Below are positions 44,995 to 56,699 of a stretch of DNA of 64,000 bases, one piece after another. Each line of letters starts with the position of its first letter. The stretch's first letter is position 1. Made by a program: the position numbers and the translations under genes. A model generated the notes under the pieces. It was given only the letters and a program-made list of their open reading frames with translations, ran no database searches and was not told the origin of the DNA. The stretch comes from Beroe forskalii (lineage: Eukaryota > Ctenophora > Nuda > Beroida > Beroidae): the NCBI GenBank assembly GCA_011033025.1, contig WFMF01000037.1, positions 620,001-684,000 of the forward strand, in the 5' to 3' direction.

Positions 44995-45271
44995 GACCAT
45001 TAGGCAAGGCTTGTTTGAGCCTATAGTTTCCTAACCGAGTGCTTGTTTGAGCCTATATTTTCCTAACCTAGCGTCTGTTTGAGCCTGTCCAAATGTGGAA
45101 CTTTGCGCGCGCGAGATAGGGTAACATCCTAAAATTTATTTCGTGACTAATGTGGCTTGTTTGTAATATTCTAACCTAGTGCCTGTTTGAGCCTGTTTAT
45201 CTCCTCATCAAGGTTTGTTTGAGACTATAGTTTCCTAACCGAATGCTTGTTTGAGCCTGTAATATTCTTAC
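44995..45271 (-). repeat. Array made from the end of exon 1 and its splice donor
   Basis: Units of about 32-40 bases share the gene-strand words GGCTCAAACAAGC and AGGAAACTATAG. The copy at 45170-45208 repeats almost 40 bases of the true exon-1 end and its donor (gene strand: GATGAGGAGATAAACAGGCT, then CAAACAGGCACTAG|GTTAG), with two or three differences. Another partial copy with CTAG|GTTAGG lies at about 45065-45090. A unique GC-rich insert (45090-45120) interrupts the array. Confidence 0.8.
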
Positions 45272-45458
45272 CTAGCGCCTGTTTGAGCCTGTTTATCTCC
45301 TCATCTTGCTGCTTTATCAGATCCTTGTATCCCGCTACAATCTGGTCGTGGGAATCTAACAAGTTCTTCTGAGCTTCGTCATCTTCCCCATCCAACACAC
45401 GCGTCACAAGATCTGAGCAAATTTGTGAAAGCGAATACGTTTCAGTCATTGTTATCAT
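45272..45458 (-). CDS. Coiled-coil protein gene, exon 1 (first 62 codons)
   Basis: Starts at ATG 45458-45456, with a second ATG three codons later (45449-45447) that may be the true start. It runs 187 bases to the donor GCGCTAG|GTAAGA (GT at 45271-45270), leaving one base for exon 2. The protein begins MITMTETYSLSQICSDLVTR, then an acidic patch (LDGEDDEAQKN) and a likely coiled coil (YKDLIKQQDEEINRLKQAL). There is no signal peptide or membrane segment, so a cytosolic or nuclear protein is likely. The upstream side (45459-45880) has no further open frame and carries a 40-bp repeat. This is the most 5' coding exon seen; non-coding upstream exons cannot be excluded. Confidence 0.75.
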
Positions 45459-45880
45459 TGCAATTCACCAAGCTGTTATATTTCTCTTACTGTATTATAT
45501 AAACATCATGATGCATTATTCATCGAGCTGCAATATTCACCGTGCTGTAATATTCACCGAACTGTCATATTACAACGAGATACGTATAAATTTTCACCGG
45601 ACTGCCATATTACAACAAGATACGTATAAATTTTCACCGAACTGCCATATTACAACAAGAGTCGTATAAATTCACCAATTAAATTAGTTCGTTTCAATCC
45701 GTTAGACGTAAGATGTTGTTTGATATTTCGCTACGAGTTATTTTTTACTTCTTCATCGTCTTATTCGTATTGAAATAAGCTGAGAATTCAATATTCATAA
45801 ATCAATTAAGTACTTAATCAAATTACGGTGACAGTTCGAACTGCAGTTTAGTGTGCGCGGCTAAAGTTTGCGCGGCGTTA
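45459..45880. repeat. Upstream region of the gene with a 40-bp tandem repeat
   Basis: Three 40-bp units begin at 45553, 45593 and 45633 (TTCACCGAACTGCCATATTA, then CAACAAGATACGTATAAATT). Half-unit fragments of the same motif (ATTCACCG.GCTG) precede them. The repeat lies 95-220 bases upstream of exon 1, where a promoter would be expected. The far end (45829-45878) resembles about 56122-56172. Confidence 0.7.
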
Positions 45881-48800
45881 CCCTATAAAAAATTTAACTC
45901 AGTTAAAAAATTTAACTCAGTTAAATTTGGCCTGTTAACTAAGTTATTTAGACGAGTTACGAAAAATTCAACTAGGTTATTTAGCCATGTTCGTACTCGT
46001 CTAAATAACTTGCTTAAATAACTCAGTTAAATCGAGCTAACTGAGTTATTTAGCCAGGCTTCGCCGCCTGACGCGCAGCAATTGCTGTGCGCGCAATTTT
46101 CAGTTTTTATTCCTCGCGGCGTACGTCAAAACCATGAAGTAGAAAGTCGACCGAGTGGGCCAAAATTAACTTTGTGATAAATGGCCCAATCGGTCGATTT
46201 CTGACTCTTCCTGATTTCCAAGACATGATTGAAATTAATTAATATTAATCATGTCTTGGATGGGGCATTTTCAACTGTGCAGCCATTACCTGTGCTGTGG
46301 ACCGATAAATTGACATCGATTTCAGTCATAATATGAGTGATTAAAAATGTATTTTATTTCTTCAGTACATTTTGTATTCCCTTCGATAAAATCAGCGAGT
46401 GTCAATAAGCACATTAAAAGCTACGTACAGAGTTACGTACCCGCCTTCAATGCCAAACTCGTACACTCTTGCAATCAATATTATAAACAGTAGAGAGGCG
46501 AGTTTTGCGGTTCTTAGACTTGACACTGAGCATTGGGGTGCTCGTACAAGTGTTACGGAAAAAGCTCGTTCTTCAGACTCCAGCTGTCATTTTATTGAAT
46601 CACTGCACATTAGTGGGAAGAAGGCATACGAATTTTTTACTTACCAAGTCATCACTTACCTATCTAAGGTTGATATCCATTATCCTTGAGCTGTTGATTG
46701 CCTTCGTATAATCTGCACCGCTTTTATATACGTACGTACGTTTTGGTACGTTGCTCCTGAATGGTCGGTGTCAATAGTTATCAGACTAAAAACAATTATT
46801 ACCAACACAGGGTGCTGCGGTCCGCCACTATTTAAGTATTTATTATACACTTCCCGGGGTCATTGATATATACAGTCCAAAATGGGGCAGTATTTACATA
46901 ATAGAGTATAAGTTGTGTTTCTTTAACTGTTTAATGAATGATAAAATCCTATGAACTAATGAACGGCTTCATGGTCCGCGAAAGTTTGAAAGAAGAAGGA
47001 TAAAGAGATACATATTATAAGATATACATATTATGAGCATATACTGTGTAATGTGTGTTTCTAAGGGTGTACCAATATAACACTAGCCCAATTGCCCTAA
47101 CTCAAAAAAGTAAATTGGGATTTGGGCCTGGGACATTTGTGACCAAAAAGGACAGAGAAATTTGGCATTTTAAAGTTGTAAGCATAGGTCATCTGCCGTA
47201 ATTGCTGTCAGGCAAATAAGATAGGATAAAATATACGCTGATCTTACGGTGCAAATATGTGGCCCTAATGCTGTGATTGAACGAAGCGAAGCCGAGTGAA
47301 AATTACAGCACTAATCAAACGAGGAAAAGCAGAGTTTGATTATTTAACTCATTTCATGAGGCGAAGCCGACTGCAATTAGTGCACACTGCACTTGGTTAC
47401 TAGTTACACACACTCTCCTCCTATCATCATGGGAGTTATTTGCACGAGAGTGGTACAATATATTTATATAGGGGGATGGGGCAACCCACCAAATTTTAAC
47501 TCCGTATTGGCGATTTTTACATCCACCAAAAAGTGAGGAGGGCAACCCCAATATTAGTTTGAGAAACTATTTGGGCTTTTATAATATCACCTTATTTGGC
47601 TCAAGGTTATTACAGGTCTTTATGAAGCTCAAGCTGAAAGGAGCTGCCGATCGAAAGAGCTTCCCGGACACCCTTTGAAGACACATGCTCAGTAGGAGCG
47701 TTCTCCTTGTTTCTTGTTGAGGGAATAGCGGTGAGACACTTTACCCTTGTTCAAGTCGGGGAGTTACTACAGTAAATGGGCAAAAGATGAAGACAAACCG
47801 TGGTAAAGAGTTGCAAAGTAAAGTGTCATACCTTGCAAGTTGCAATACTTTACCTTGCGGTTATTTCATGATTATATGAGCAAATATTAATCATTATGGA
47901 CGATTCCTAGGTAGGTTTTTCGAAGCAAATAATATATAACTATTAACTCTCAACCTCATTACATTAAGCCTTTTTAACGAGAATTCTAATCAAAGATTAC
48001 GTGGCGACTCATGTTTGCAACCTATTACTTTATGATTCACCAAGATTAACATATTATTATTGTTTAAATGGTTATGATGGCTTACAAATTGAATCAAAAG
48101 TACTGTTAAACATGCTATTAAGTAATATAAAAGAAACTGTTACAGTGTTACACTGTGATCAGTGATACTGATAATGAAACATCTATACCGCTACCATGCT
48201 GTCTGCATTTCAGAATTTACTACTCTGTGCATTTTGCACAGTTGGTACTAAGGGAAATGGTGCACATCATTGATACTAATACCGGCTAAAAGGTACTGGT
48301 CTTGAAATGCATCATAGTTATCGATTCGGAGTTCAAACCCCCACAAAATTCTAGTGTATTCTTGCTAATAAGAGGTGAGTGGATAAGTCAAAATACCTGT
48401 GCATTCCAGTAACGATCATATTACTCCGTCAGATATGAGGGGACAATGTTACGTCATGACCAGTTTGTGTCTGATCATCACGTGCTGCTCATTGGTGGCG
48501 CTCTTGACATCCTGAAAGTAATTCCAGTTGCAGTGTACAGACTTCCTGCCAGGTAATAATAATTATATCGCCCGATCGCATTTTTAATGTCTCACTTTAT
48601 CCGCTTAAATTTAAGTCAGTACAATCTACTTTAAACTTTGGAATGAGTTCATTTATGATAATGTAATTATATGTGAATGATCCAAGGGTTCTGGGACAGG
48701 AGTTTGAATCTTTCAAAAATACAGCTTTCAATATGTATCAGGTGCGCAGGGACACCAAAAAATTAGAATTAAGAGTTTCAAATTATTATTTTCGATAAAA

Positions 48801-48882
48801 CAATTTTTAATGAGCAGTAAACAGTATGAATATGTATCATGTACTAGGTAGGTACTCACTGTATTGAAAATTCAAATCAAGT
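45881..48882. repeat. Direct duplication, copy A (first part)
   Basis: Starts at CCCTATAAAAAATTTAACTC and is collinear with 60959-63927 at high identity, with many 1-5 base indels. No reading frame is conserved between the copies. It contains AT-rich AACTCAGTTAAATTTGGCC motifs, a GC-rich CTGACGCGCAGCAATTGCTG, two hairpins near 46150-46260, and several GCGAAGCCGA words like those in the foldback at 8210-11273. After a 3.6-kb insertion the homology resumes at 52515. It may be a long mobile element or a segmental duplication; I see no terminal repeats. Confidence 0.85.
46218..46259. repeat. Perfect 13-bp hairpin
   Basis: CCAAGACATGATT (46218-46230) pairs with 46247-46259 across a 16-base AT loop. 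In copy B the same hairpin survives at about 61296-61336 with a slightly shorter outer stem. A second imperfect hairpin (GTCGACCGAGTGGGCC with GGCCCAATCGGTCGAT) precedes it. Confidence 0.75.
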
Positions 48883-49004
48883 CATTGGCCCGTATGCAGA
48901 AATGAGAGATCCCCTTAAAATTGGGAAATGCTTAAAAATAAGGGAAATGCTTAAAAATAAGGGAAATGCTCCAAAAGTAAAGGAAAAGGTCGCTTGAGGA
49001 TCAT

Positions 49005-49606
49005 AAGGTCGGTTATGAGTGGAATGGGGTGGGTTATGAGTGGAAAGGGGTGGGTTAAGAGTGGAAAGGGGTGGGTTATGAGTGGAAAGGGGTGGGTTAT
49101 GAGTGGAATGGGGTGGGTTTTGAGTGGAAAGGGGTGGGTTAAGAGTGGAAAGGGGTGGGTTATGAGGGGAAAGGGGTGGGTTATGAGTGGAAAGGGTGGG
49201 TTACGAGTGGAAAGGGGTGGGTTTGAGGGGAAAGGGGTGGGTTATGAGTGGAAAGGGTGGGTTATGAGTGGAAAGGGGTGGGTTAAGAGTGGAAAGGGGT
49301 GGGTTATGAGTGGAAAGGGGTGGGTTATGAGTGGAATGGGGTGGGTTTTGAGTGGAAAGGGGTGGGTTAAGAGTGGAAAGGGGTGGGTTTTAAGGGGAAA
49401 GGGGTGGGTTATGAGTGGAAAGGGGTGGGTTAAGAGTGGAAAGGGGTGGGTTTTGAGTGGAAAGGGGTGGGTTATGAGTGGAATGAGGTGGGTTATGAGT
49501 GGAATGGGGTGGGTTTTGAGTGGAAAGGGGTGGGTTTTGAGGGGAAAGGGGTGGGTTATGAGTGGAATGGGGTGGGTTATGAGTGGAATGGGGTGGGTTT
49601 TGAGTT
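49005..49606 (+). repeat. 21-bp minisatellite (GAGTGGAAAGGGGTGGGTTAT), about 28 copies
   Basis: Purine-rich on the plus strand with variants (GGAATGGGG, GTTTTGAG, GTTAAGAG) shared among non-adjacent units. The G runs could form quadruplexes. Its inverted counterpart starts at about 49955. Confidence 0.93.
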
Positions 49607-49954
49607 GATGGGGCCACCTTAATTTGTGTTTATCAAAATTTTGGACATTTCGAGGTTCGTTTTTGGCGCGACCTTGGGCACGCCAGGTGCACATTTATAC
49701 CTACAAAGTTTTGGGTGAATTCCATTTTCGGTCGATTTTGGCGGAAAAAATCAGGCCTACTTTAGAGGCATTTTTGGAGCACTTCCTGTTGAGCTACGTC
49801 AAAAATATCTTTCATTACTCTGTGTTTCGTGAAATTCCAGTCTAGAAACAAGTGAAAACTCGAGGTCGATTTTTCGGCCCCAAAAATGTCAAAATATCGA
49901 TTTTACGTCATTCTTAGCATTTTGGGCAAGACACCAAGGCCTGGATGAGGTTGC
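49607..49954. other. Unique core between the inverted minisatellites
   Basis: A single-copy 340-base segment; an open frame (49624-49845, plus) has no recognisable features. It would be the loop of a hairpin formed by the two arrays. Confidence 0.5.
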
Positions 49955-50600
49955 CCACCCCAATCCACTCATAACCCACCACAATCCACTCATAACCCAC
50001 CCTGTTCCACTCATAACCAACCCCTTTCCACTCATAACCCACCCCAATCCACTCATAACCCTGCCCAATCCACTCATAACCCACCCCTTTCTACTCACAA
50101 CCCATCCCAATTAACTCATAACCCACCCCAATCAACTCATAACCCACCCCAATCCACTCATAACCCACCCCTTCTCCCTCATAAACCCACCCCTTTCCAC
50201 TCATAACCCACCCCTTTCCACTCATCACCAACCCCTTTCCACTCATAACCCACCCCAATCCACTCATAACCCAGCCCAATCCACTCAGAACCCACCCCTT
50301 TCCACTCATAACCCACCCCAATCCACTCATAACCCACCCCTTCTCCCTCATAAACCCACCCCTTTCCACTCATAACCCACCCCTTTCCACTCATCACCCA
50401 CCCCTTTCCACTCATAACCCACCCCAATCCACTCATAACCCAGCCCAATCCACTCAGAACCCACCCCTTTCCACTCATAACCCACCCCAATCCACTCATA
50501 ACCCAACCCGTTCCACTCATAACCCACCCCAATCCACTCATAACCCACCCCTTTCCACTCAAAACCCATCCCAATCGACTCATAACCCACCCCAATCCAC
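49955..50600 (-). repeat. Inverted copy of the 21-bp minisatellite
   Basis: About 30 units of CCACTCATAACCCACCCCAAT or CCCCTTT variants, the reverse complement of the array at 49005-49606. A block of several units including CCCCTTCTCCCTCATAAACC is itself repeated (about 50160-50250 and 50335-50420), showing higher-order amplification. Confidence 0.92.
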
Positions 50601-52098
50601 TCCTAAGTAAGCCTATCACACCCCTAAGTAAGCCTATCACACTCCTAAGTAAGCCTATCACACTCCTAAACAAGCCTATCACACTCCTATGTAAGCGTAT
50701 CACACTCCTAAGTAAGCCTATCACACTCCTAAGTAAGCCTATCACACTCCTAAGTAAGCCTATCACACTCCTATGTAAGCCTATCACACTCCTAAGTAAG
50801 CCTATCACACTCCTAAGTAAGCCTATCACACTCCTAAGTAAGCCTATCACACCCCTAAGTAAGCCTATCACACTCCTAAGTAAGCCTATCACACTCCTAA
50901 GTAAGCCTATCACATTCCTAAGTAAGCCTATCACAGTCCAAGTAAGCCTATCACACTCCTAAGTAAGCCTATCACACCCCTTAGTAAGCCTATCACACTC
51001 CTAAGTAAGCCTATCACACTCCTAAGTAAGCCTATCACACTCCTAAGTAAGCCTATCACACTCCTAAGTAAGCCTATCACACTCCTAAACAAGCCTATCA
51101 CACTCCTATGTAAGCCTACCACACTCCTAAGTGAGCCTATTACACTCCTAAGTAAGCCTATCACACTCCTAAGTGAGCCTATTACACTCCTAAGTAAGCC
51201 TATCACACTCCTAAGTAAGCCTTTCACACTCCTAAGTTAGCCTATCACACTCCTAAGTGAGCCTATCACACTCCAAAGTTAGCCTATCACACTCCCAAGT
51301 AAGCCTATCACACTCCTAAGTTAGCCTATCACACTCCCACGTAAGCCTTTCACACTCCTAAGTTAGCCTATCACATTCCTAAGTGAGCCTATCACACTCC
51401 GAAGAAAGCCTATCACACTCCTAAGTAAGCCTATCACACTCCTAAGTAAGCCTATCACACTCCTAAGTTAGCCTATCACACTCCTAAGTAAGCCTATCAC
51501 ACTCCTAAGTAAGCCTATCACACTCCTAAGTAAGCCTATCACACTCCTAAGTGAGCCTATTGCACTCCTAAGTGAGCCTATCACACTCCTAAGTAAGCCT
51601 ATCACACTCCTAAGTTAGCCTATCACACTCCTAAGTGAGCCTATTGCACCACTAAGTAAGCCTATCACACTCCTAAGTTAGCTATCACACTCCTTAGTGA
51701 GCCTATTGCACTCCTAAGTGAGCCTATTGCACTCTTAAGTAAGCCTATCCCACTCCTAAGTAAGCCTATCACACTCCTAAACAAGCCTATCACACTCCTA
51801 TGTAAGCCTATCACACTCCTAAGTAAGCCTATATCACACCCCTAAGTAAGCCTATCACACTCCTAAGTAAGCCTATCACACCCCTAAGTAAGCCTATCAC
51901 ACTCCTAAGTAAGCCTATCACACCCCTAAGTAAGCCTATCACACTCCTAAGTAAGCCTATCACAGTCCTAAGTAAGCCTATCACACTCCTAAGTAAGCCT
52001 ATCACACCCCTTAGTAAGCCTATCACACTCCTAAGTAAGCCTATCACACTCCTAAGTAAGCCTATCACACTCCTAAGTAAGCCTATCACACCCCTAAG
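50601..52098 (+). repeat. Second 21-bp minisatellite, about 70 copies
   Basis: The unit is AAGTAAGCCTATCACACTCCT with common variants AAGTTAGCC, AAGTGAGCC, AAACAAGCC and ATGTAAGCC. A block of units around the AAACAAGCC/ATGTAAGCC variants appears three times (about 50665, 51085, 51778). Confidence 0.94.
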
Positions 52099-52514
52099 TT
52101 ATCCTCTTAACCCGAAGTGTATCTTAAATCTTAAGGGAAAGCATAGGGGAATCCTTTAAAAATAAGTGGATTTGCTGAGGGATCCCCTCTATTTTTAAGG
52201 GTTTCCCTTTCGATTATAAGGGATTCCCTCATTTTTAAAGCAATTTCCTTAAAAATACACTACGTTTTACTAAACCTCTTCTTGACGCTCTACTTTGGTA
52301 CTGCATGCATATTTCCGAACTCGAGATGGCTTGTTCACACCAGCATGGGTGCCCTAGTGCCGAAAAACCATAATTTTCGAGTTCAAACGCCCTAAATTCT
52401 CCAAGATTTGCCACTGGTTTCAAGGGAAAAGGTAATTTTTTGAAGGAAACCCTTAAATTTAATGCTTTTCCTTAAAGATAAGGGAAATCATTAACTTCTG
52501 CATTCGGGCCAATG

Positions 52515-53868
52515 ATTTGCAATCAGACTGTCACCCAAGTGAAAGAGAGAAATAATTTCATTTTATTTTCCAGGGAATCACAGGCTTGGATCATCCTTTT
52601 AAAGTATTTGGCATGAGTTGGTACGATTACAAGATATAAAGATGAAAACAGTTACTCCAAATAACAAAGGTAAGATGACTGTCACATGTTAACATGTTAG
52701 TTCATATTCAGCAACTAATTGCATGTAACAACTGGAAAGGCTCACAACATCTCTAATTTTTTCCCTCCCCATTGGACTTTTTGTGAATACAAAAAGGCAA
52801 ATGAGAGGGTTGGCAGAGATCGTGGTTTGGGAATGTGAGAATAGGGATATGTGCATATCAGGTCCAGATTTACAATAGAACTACTGTAATTTCTGGAAAG
52901 TGCCCGGATTGCTCCTTTATAATATCAGTCGCGAAAATGTCCCTCCCTCCGTCCTTCCGTCCGTCCCCTTATCACAAATCTTCAAAATCACAAATTTTAT
53001 AATCATTGGCTGTCGGTTGTCAAAACTAAAGTCTGACTTGGTCCATCCGTGGAAAATGCTCCAATTCTCTAAAATTATGATAAATTCTAAATTGAAGGGA
53101 TGTTGAAGAATTCGTGACTTAAAATTTAGGAGTGAGTTGGGCTATAGATTGAGGGATAAGATGATAAGGCTTCGGTTCTGTATTAGTTTTAGTACAAAAC
53201 TGTATCACTGTTCGACTGTATACTGATTTCGACTAAGTTCAAAAAATACGGTGGGTCGATGTGATTTGTGAAAGATGAATGATTCTTTTCGGAACGAGTG
53301 AAAGCATTGAAACAGAAAGCATGAAATTTGAAATTTTGAAGGTTATATGAAAAGTGACATCAACAGTCAAGAAAATACAGCGCGTGAACAAACGGTTACA
53401 CAATCTGATGCGAAACGGAAACCAATTCAACGAAATTGCGCGAAATCTACAACGAACTGATTACAACAACTTGGTACGTAAGAACGCGCGCGCAAGAATT
53501 TCAGAAGAAATGGCACGTGCCAATGAATAGTCTCGGTGGTCGCGCGCAGCATTGGCGCAATATTTATCTCCTGCCTGATGTAGTATGATGCTGAGGTTAC
53601 ACCAAGCACCGCCGGGGAGGGAAATTAAGCGCCTGCATACGGGTACATCCCACAAACAATATTTGAAGAATTAAGCTCGCAGGCGCAATTCTTGTTTAAA
53701 TTCATTATCAAATACTTTGACCTGCTAATTTCAGGTCCATCACTCATCATGCACCTCTCACTACCCCTCTATCACCACTTCCTTCACAGCCAAGAGTCTC
53801 GTTTACAGAAAAGAGTGGAATTCTTCCAACTTGACACTATTTTGTTAATTCATACTTACTGTATGTTA
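52515..53868. other. End of copy A, then a region with no supported gene
   Basis: 52515-52610 continues the copy A homology. An exon-like segment 52574-52669 (acceptor TTTTCCAG, donor AAAG|GTAAGA) has stops in all three frames, so it is not coding. A CCGTCC-rich tract is at about 52940-52970. The other open frames are short and without motifs. Confidence 0.45.
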
Positions 53869-54474
53869 TAATGAAATATCAAATTCTCAATCAATTTATT
53901 TTTAGCAATTCTAATTTAATTGTTTTATAAAAATGATAAGACACACAAATGAAAATAGTAGTCTCACGACAGGGTCAGTCTTGGCCCTAGGTTTACCAGG
54001 GGTCAAAGCAAAGGATCACTAGAGTAAGGGAGACTTAGCTATTCACTGGAAGTCATCAATAGGTTAGTAACAGTCAACACATTTAGAGGTTCACTAGAGT
54101 TTGAAAGCTTTTTCAACCTAGGTTCACCATTATAGGCCAGGGGTTCGCCAAACGGTCAGCAAGGGCAGGGCATAGTCAGGAGGGAAAGATACGATCAGGC
54201 AGCTGCCTCCTTTTTGGACAGACAATATGACAATTTTGTTAATTTTGTTGAGATGGGAGCTGTTCCAGCAAAAGTAAAAATAATGTACCTTAGTACATGA
54301 AATTAAGCAACAGACAATTACATCCAAATGAAGCATTTTTCAGGACCTACCAAACAAATTTATCATGTCAATTTTTGAGAACCAAATTAAATTTAGGTAC
54401 CCTCATGGTGTAGGTAATATCATTTGCAATTGCAATTCGCCGCCTCTTTTTCAAAAATTAGTCTATAGAGCAAT
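53869..54474. repeat. 0.6-kb direct repeat, copy 1
   Basis: Collinear with 54931-55567: both begin TATAATGAAATATCAAATTC, contain GGGTCAGTCTTGGCCCTAGG, and end near CTCGCCGCCTCTTTTTCAAA (CGCCGCC shared). Copies differ by many small indels and the second has about 30 extra bases. No gene. Confidence 0.85.
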
Positions 54475-54930
54475 TCCATTCTATACCTGTGTTGCGAGCA
54501 GACGTCACGTGACATACTTGTCTAGCATATAACGGTATTCAAAAGGTAGTTACAATGTGTTGTGTTGATTGGTATTTGGTGTTCGTTTTGTGCATGTGTA
54601 CATTTGCTAAATTCATTAAACGGGTCAGGTAAACAGGGTAAATAATTAAATAAACACTAAATAGGTAAATAAACAGGGTAAATAAAAGGGTAAATAAAAC
54701 AGTAAAGCATGTTTAATTAACTTTTGTAACATTCGGTAATTCGTGTCAGAATCCGAATATAAATCTAGAGATGGACTTTCGAAATCTACTGATGGAGTTT
54801 TGAAATCTACTGATGGAGTTTCTAGAGAGAGACTTTCGCGTGTTTATATAACTCCATCTCTGGTTTCGTAAATGCTCCATCAGTGATACCATAAACGTTT
54901 ACAGCATAAAAAAACAACACGGCCGTGTAT
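54475..54930. other. Spacer between the two direct repeats
   Basis: Contains short repeats of GGTAAATAAA (about 54635-54710) and a small inverted set around CTACTGATGGAGTTT and ACTCCATCTCTGG (54775-54880). No coding sequence. Confidence 0.5.
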
Positions 54931-55567
54931 ATAATGAAATATCAAATTCTCAATCAATTTATCTTTAGCAATTCTAATTTAATTGTTTTATAAAATGATA
55001 AGACACAAATGAAAATAGTAGTCTCTGTGACAGGGTCAGTCTTGGCCCTAGGTTTACCAGGGGTCAGCAAAGGATCACTAGAGAGTAAGGAGACCTCAGC
55101 TATTCACTGGAAGTCATCAATAGGTCAGTAACAGTCAACCTAGAGGTTAATACTAGAGTTTTGAATCGCTTTCAACCTAGGTTCACCATTATAGGCCAGG
55201 GTTCGCAAAAAATTTTTGGGTCAGCAAGGAGGGGCAATAAGGAGGGAGACAACACAGGCAGCTGCCTCCCCTTTTTGGACAGACAATATGACAATTTTGT
55301 TAATTTTGTTGAGATGGGAGCTGTGAGCCCAGCAAAATAAAACATTTAATAGGTTTTTAATGTACCTTAGTACATGAAATTAAGAACGCACATTATTAGG
55401 CAACACCAAATGAAGCATTTTTCATAGCTATTTTGCTTATTATTTATCATGTCAATTTTTGACGTTACACCAAATTAAGCATTTTTTGCGGCCTAAGTGC
55501 TTAATTTTCTGCTTACTTAATTTCATGTAATAAGGTAACTCGCCGCCTCTTTTTCAAAAATTAGTCT
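54931..55567. repeat. 0.6-kb direct repeat, copy 2
   Basis: Second copy of 53869-54474, about 1060 bases downstream. Confidence 0.85.
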
Positions 55568-56279
55568 ATGCCCCTGAGCAAGGGGTTATTATATTGCTTA
55601 ACAGGTGCCAGTTAATAGTATATGCATATAAGTCTAGGGCCAAAGCTATTCTAAAGGTAGTGACTGGTATGTGTGTCATCAAAAATAGCAGAGAGTAATG
55701 TGGGTAGGGTTGTAGATAGTAGTCAAAACCTGTTTTCCCAAAATAATGCTTGTTAAGGGAATTCCTTTGATTTATTGTGGTTCCGGCACTCAAGAAAGAT
55801 ATAAAACAGTTTTTCCTGAAATGGAAAACTTTCTAAACTTGGGCTTCAGAACCCTTTTTACTACCCCTATTAACCACCTTATTGACGAGGTAGGGTAGTA
55901 AATAGTGTGGTAAAAAAGGAGTTTGAAAGGGAATAAACCCCGGATTTAAGACTCTTTCATTAGATTTGCAGTAGTCTAAACACTGAAATAGATAACAAAC
56001 AGACTTCTGTCTAAGGTTTGCATTAGAACCCTATTTACTACCCTATTGACGAGGTCCTATTGACTGATGAGCACACATACGTGTGACTGATTGTAGGTTG
56101 AGCTCATGGATATCTCTAAAGGTGACAGTTCGACTGCAGTTTTTGTGTGCGTGGCATAAGTTTGTGCAGCAAAGAGACATTTAAATGACATGTTTTTAAA
56201 TTTTAAATGTCTAAACGTCAATCAAAATTGTGCACACAAACTGGCACAGTAATTCATGATTCAAGGTGTAAAGGTAGTA
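55568..56279. other. No gene recognised
   Basis: AT-rich with two TACTACCC-containing stretches (55855-55900 and 56035-56050). 56122-56172 resembles 45829-45878. Confidence 0.45.
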
Positions 56280-56590
56280 AAGCAATGTCAAGGTGGTAAA
56301 GCGGTGTCAAGGTTGTTAAGCGGTGTCAAGGTAGTAAAGCAATGTCAAGGTGGTAAAGCGGTGTCAAGGTGGTAAAGCGGTGTCAATTTGATAAAGCGGT
56401 GTAAAGGTAGTAAAGAGGTGTAAAGGTAGTGAAGCATTGTCAAGGTAATAAAGCAAGCAATTTCAAGGTGGCAAAGCGGTTTCAGGTGGTAAAAGCGGTG
56501 TTAAGGTAGTAATGTCAAGGTGGTAACGCGGTGTCAAGGCAGTAAAGCAATTTCAATGTGGTAAATTAATGTCAATGTGATATAGCGGTA
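56280..56590 (+). repeat. 19-bp minisatellite (AAGGTGGTAAAGCGGTGTC)
   Basis: About 16 degenerate units alternating GTAGTAAAGCAATGTC and GTGGTAAAGCGGTGTC forms. Confidence 0.88.
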
Positions 56591-56699
56591 GTTATTGAAG
56601 CTATGAATGAAATATTGATTATTAGAAGAGTACTTCCTATATGATTTAAATTGTCATCCCATCATTACTTCCAATGTACACGATCACCAAACATTGTTT

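Larger units (their letters stand above)
48883..52514. mobile_element. 3.6-kb foldback element built of 21-bp minisatellites
   Basis: The tips CATTGGCCCGTATGCAGAA (48883-48901) and its inverse at 52496-52514 match at 18 of 19 bases. Beneath them lie inverted AAGGGAAATGC/GGGAAATCATT-type words. The element interrupts copy A of the direct duplication; copy B has the uninterrupted sequence at about 63924-63936. No target duplication longer than 2-3 bases is evident. Inside are a 21-bp array, a 340-bp unique core, the inverted form of the same array, and a second 21-bp array. There is no coding sequence. The 49-50 kb frames exist only because 21 is divisible by 3. Confidence 0.8.

Noticed and set aside
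48994..51227. Long repetitive open frames at 49-51 kb
   Set aside because: They arise because 21-bp units lack stops in several frames on both strands; no start context or unique domain.
52574..52669. Exon-like segment with acceptor and donor
   Set aside because: All three frames contain stops; at best untranslated.
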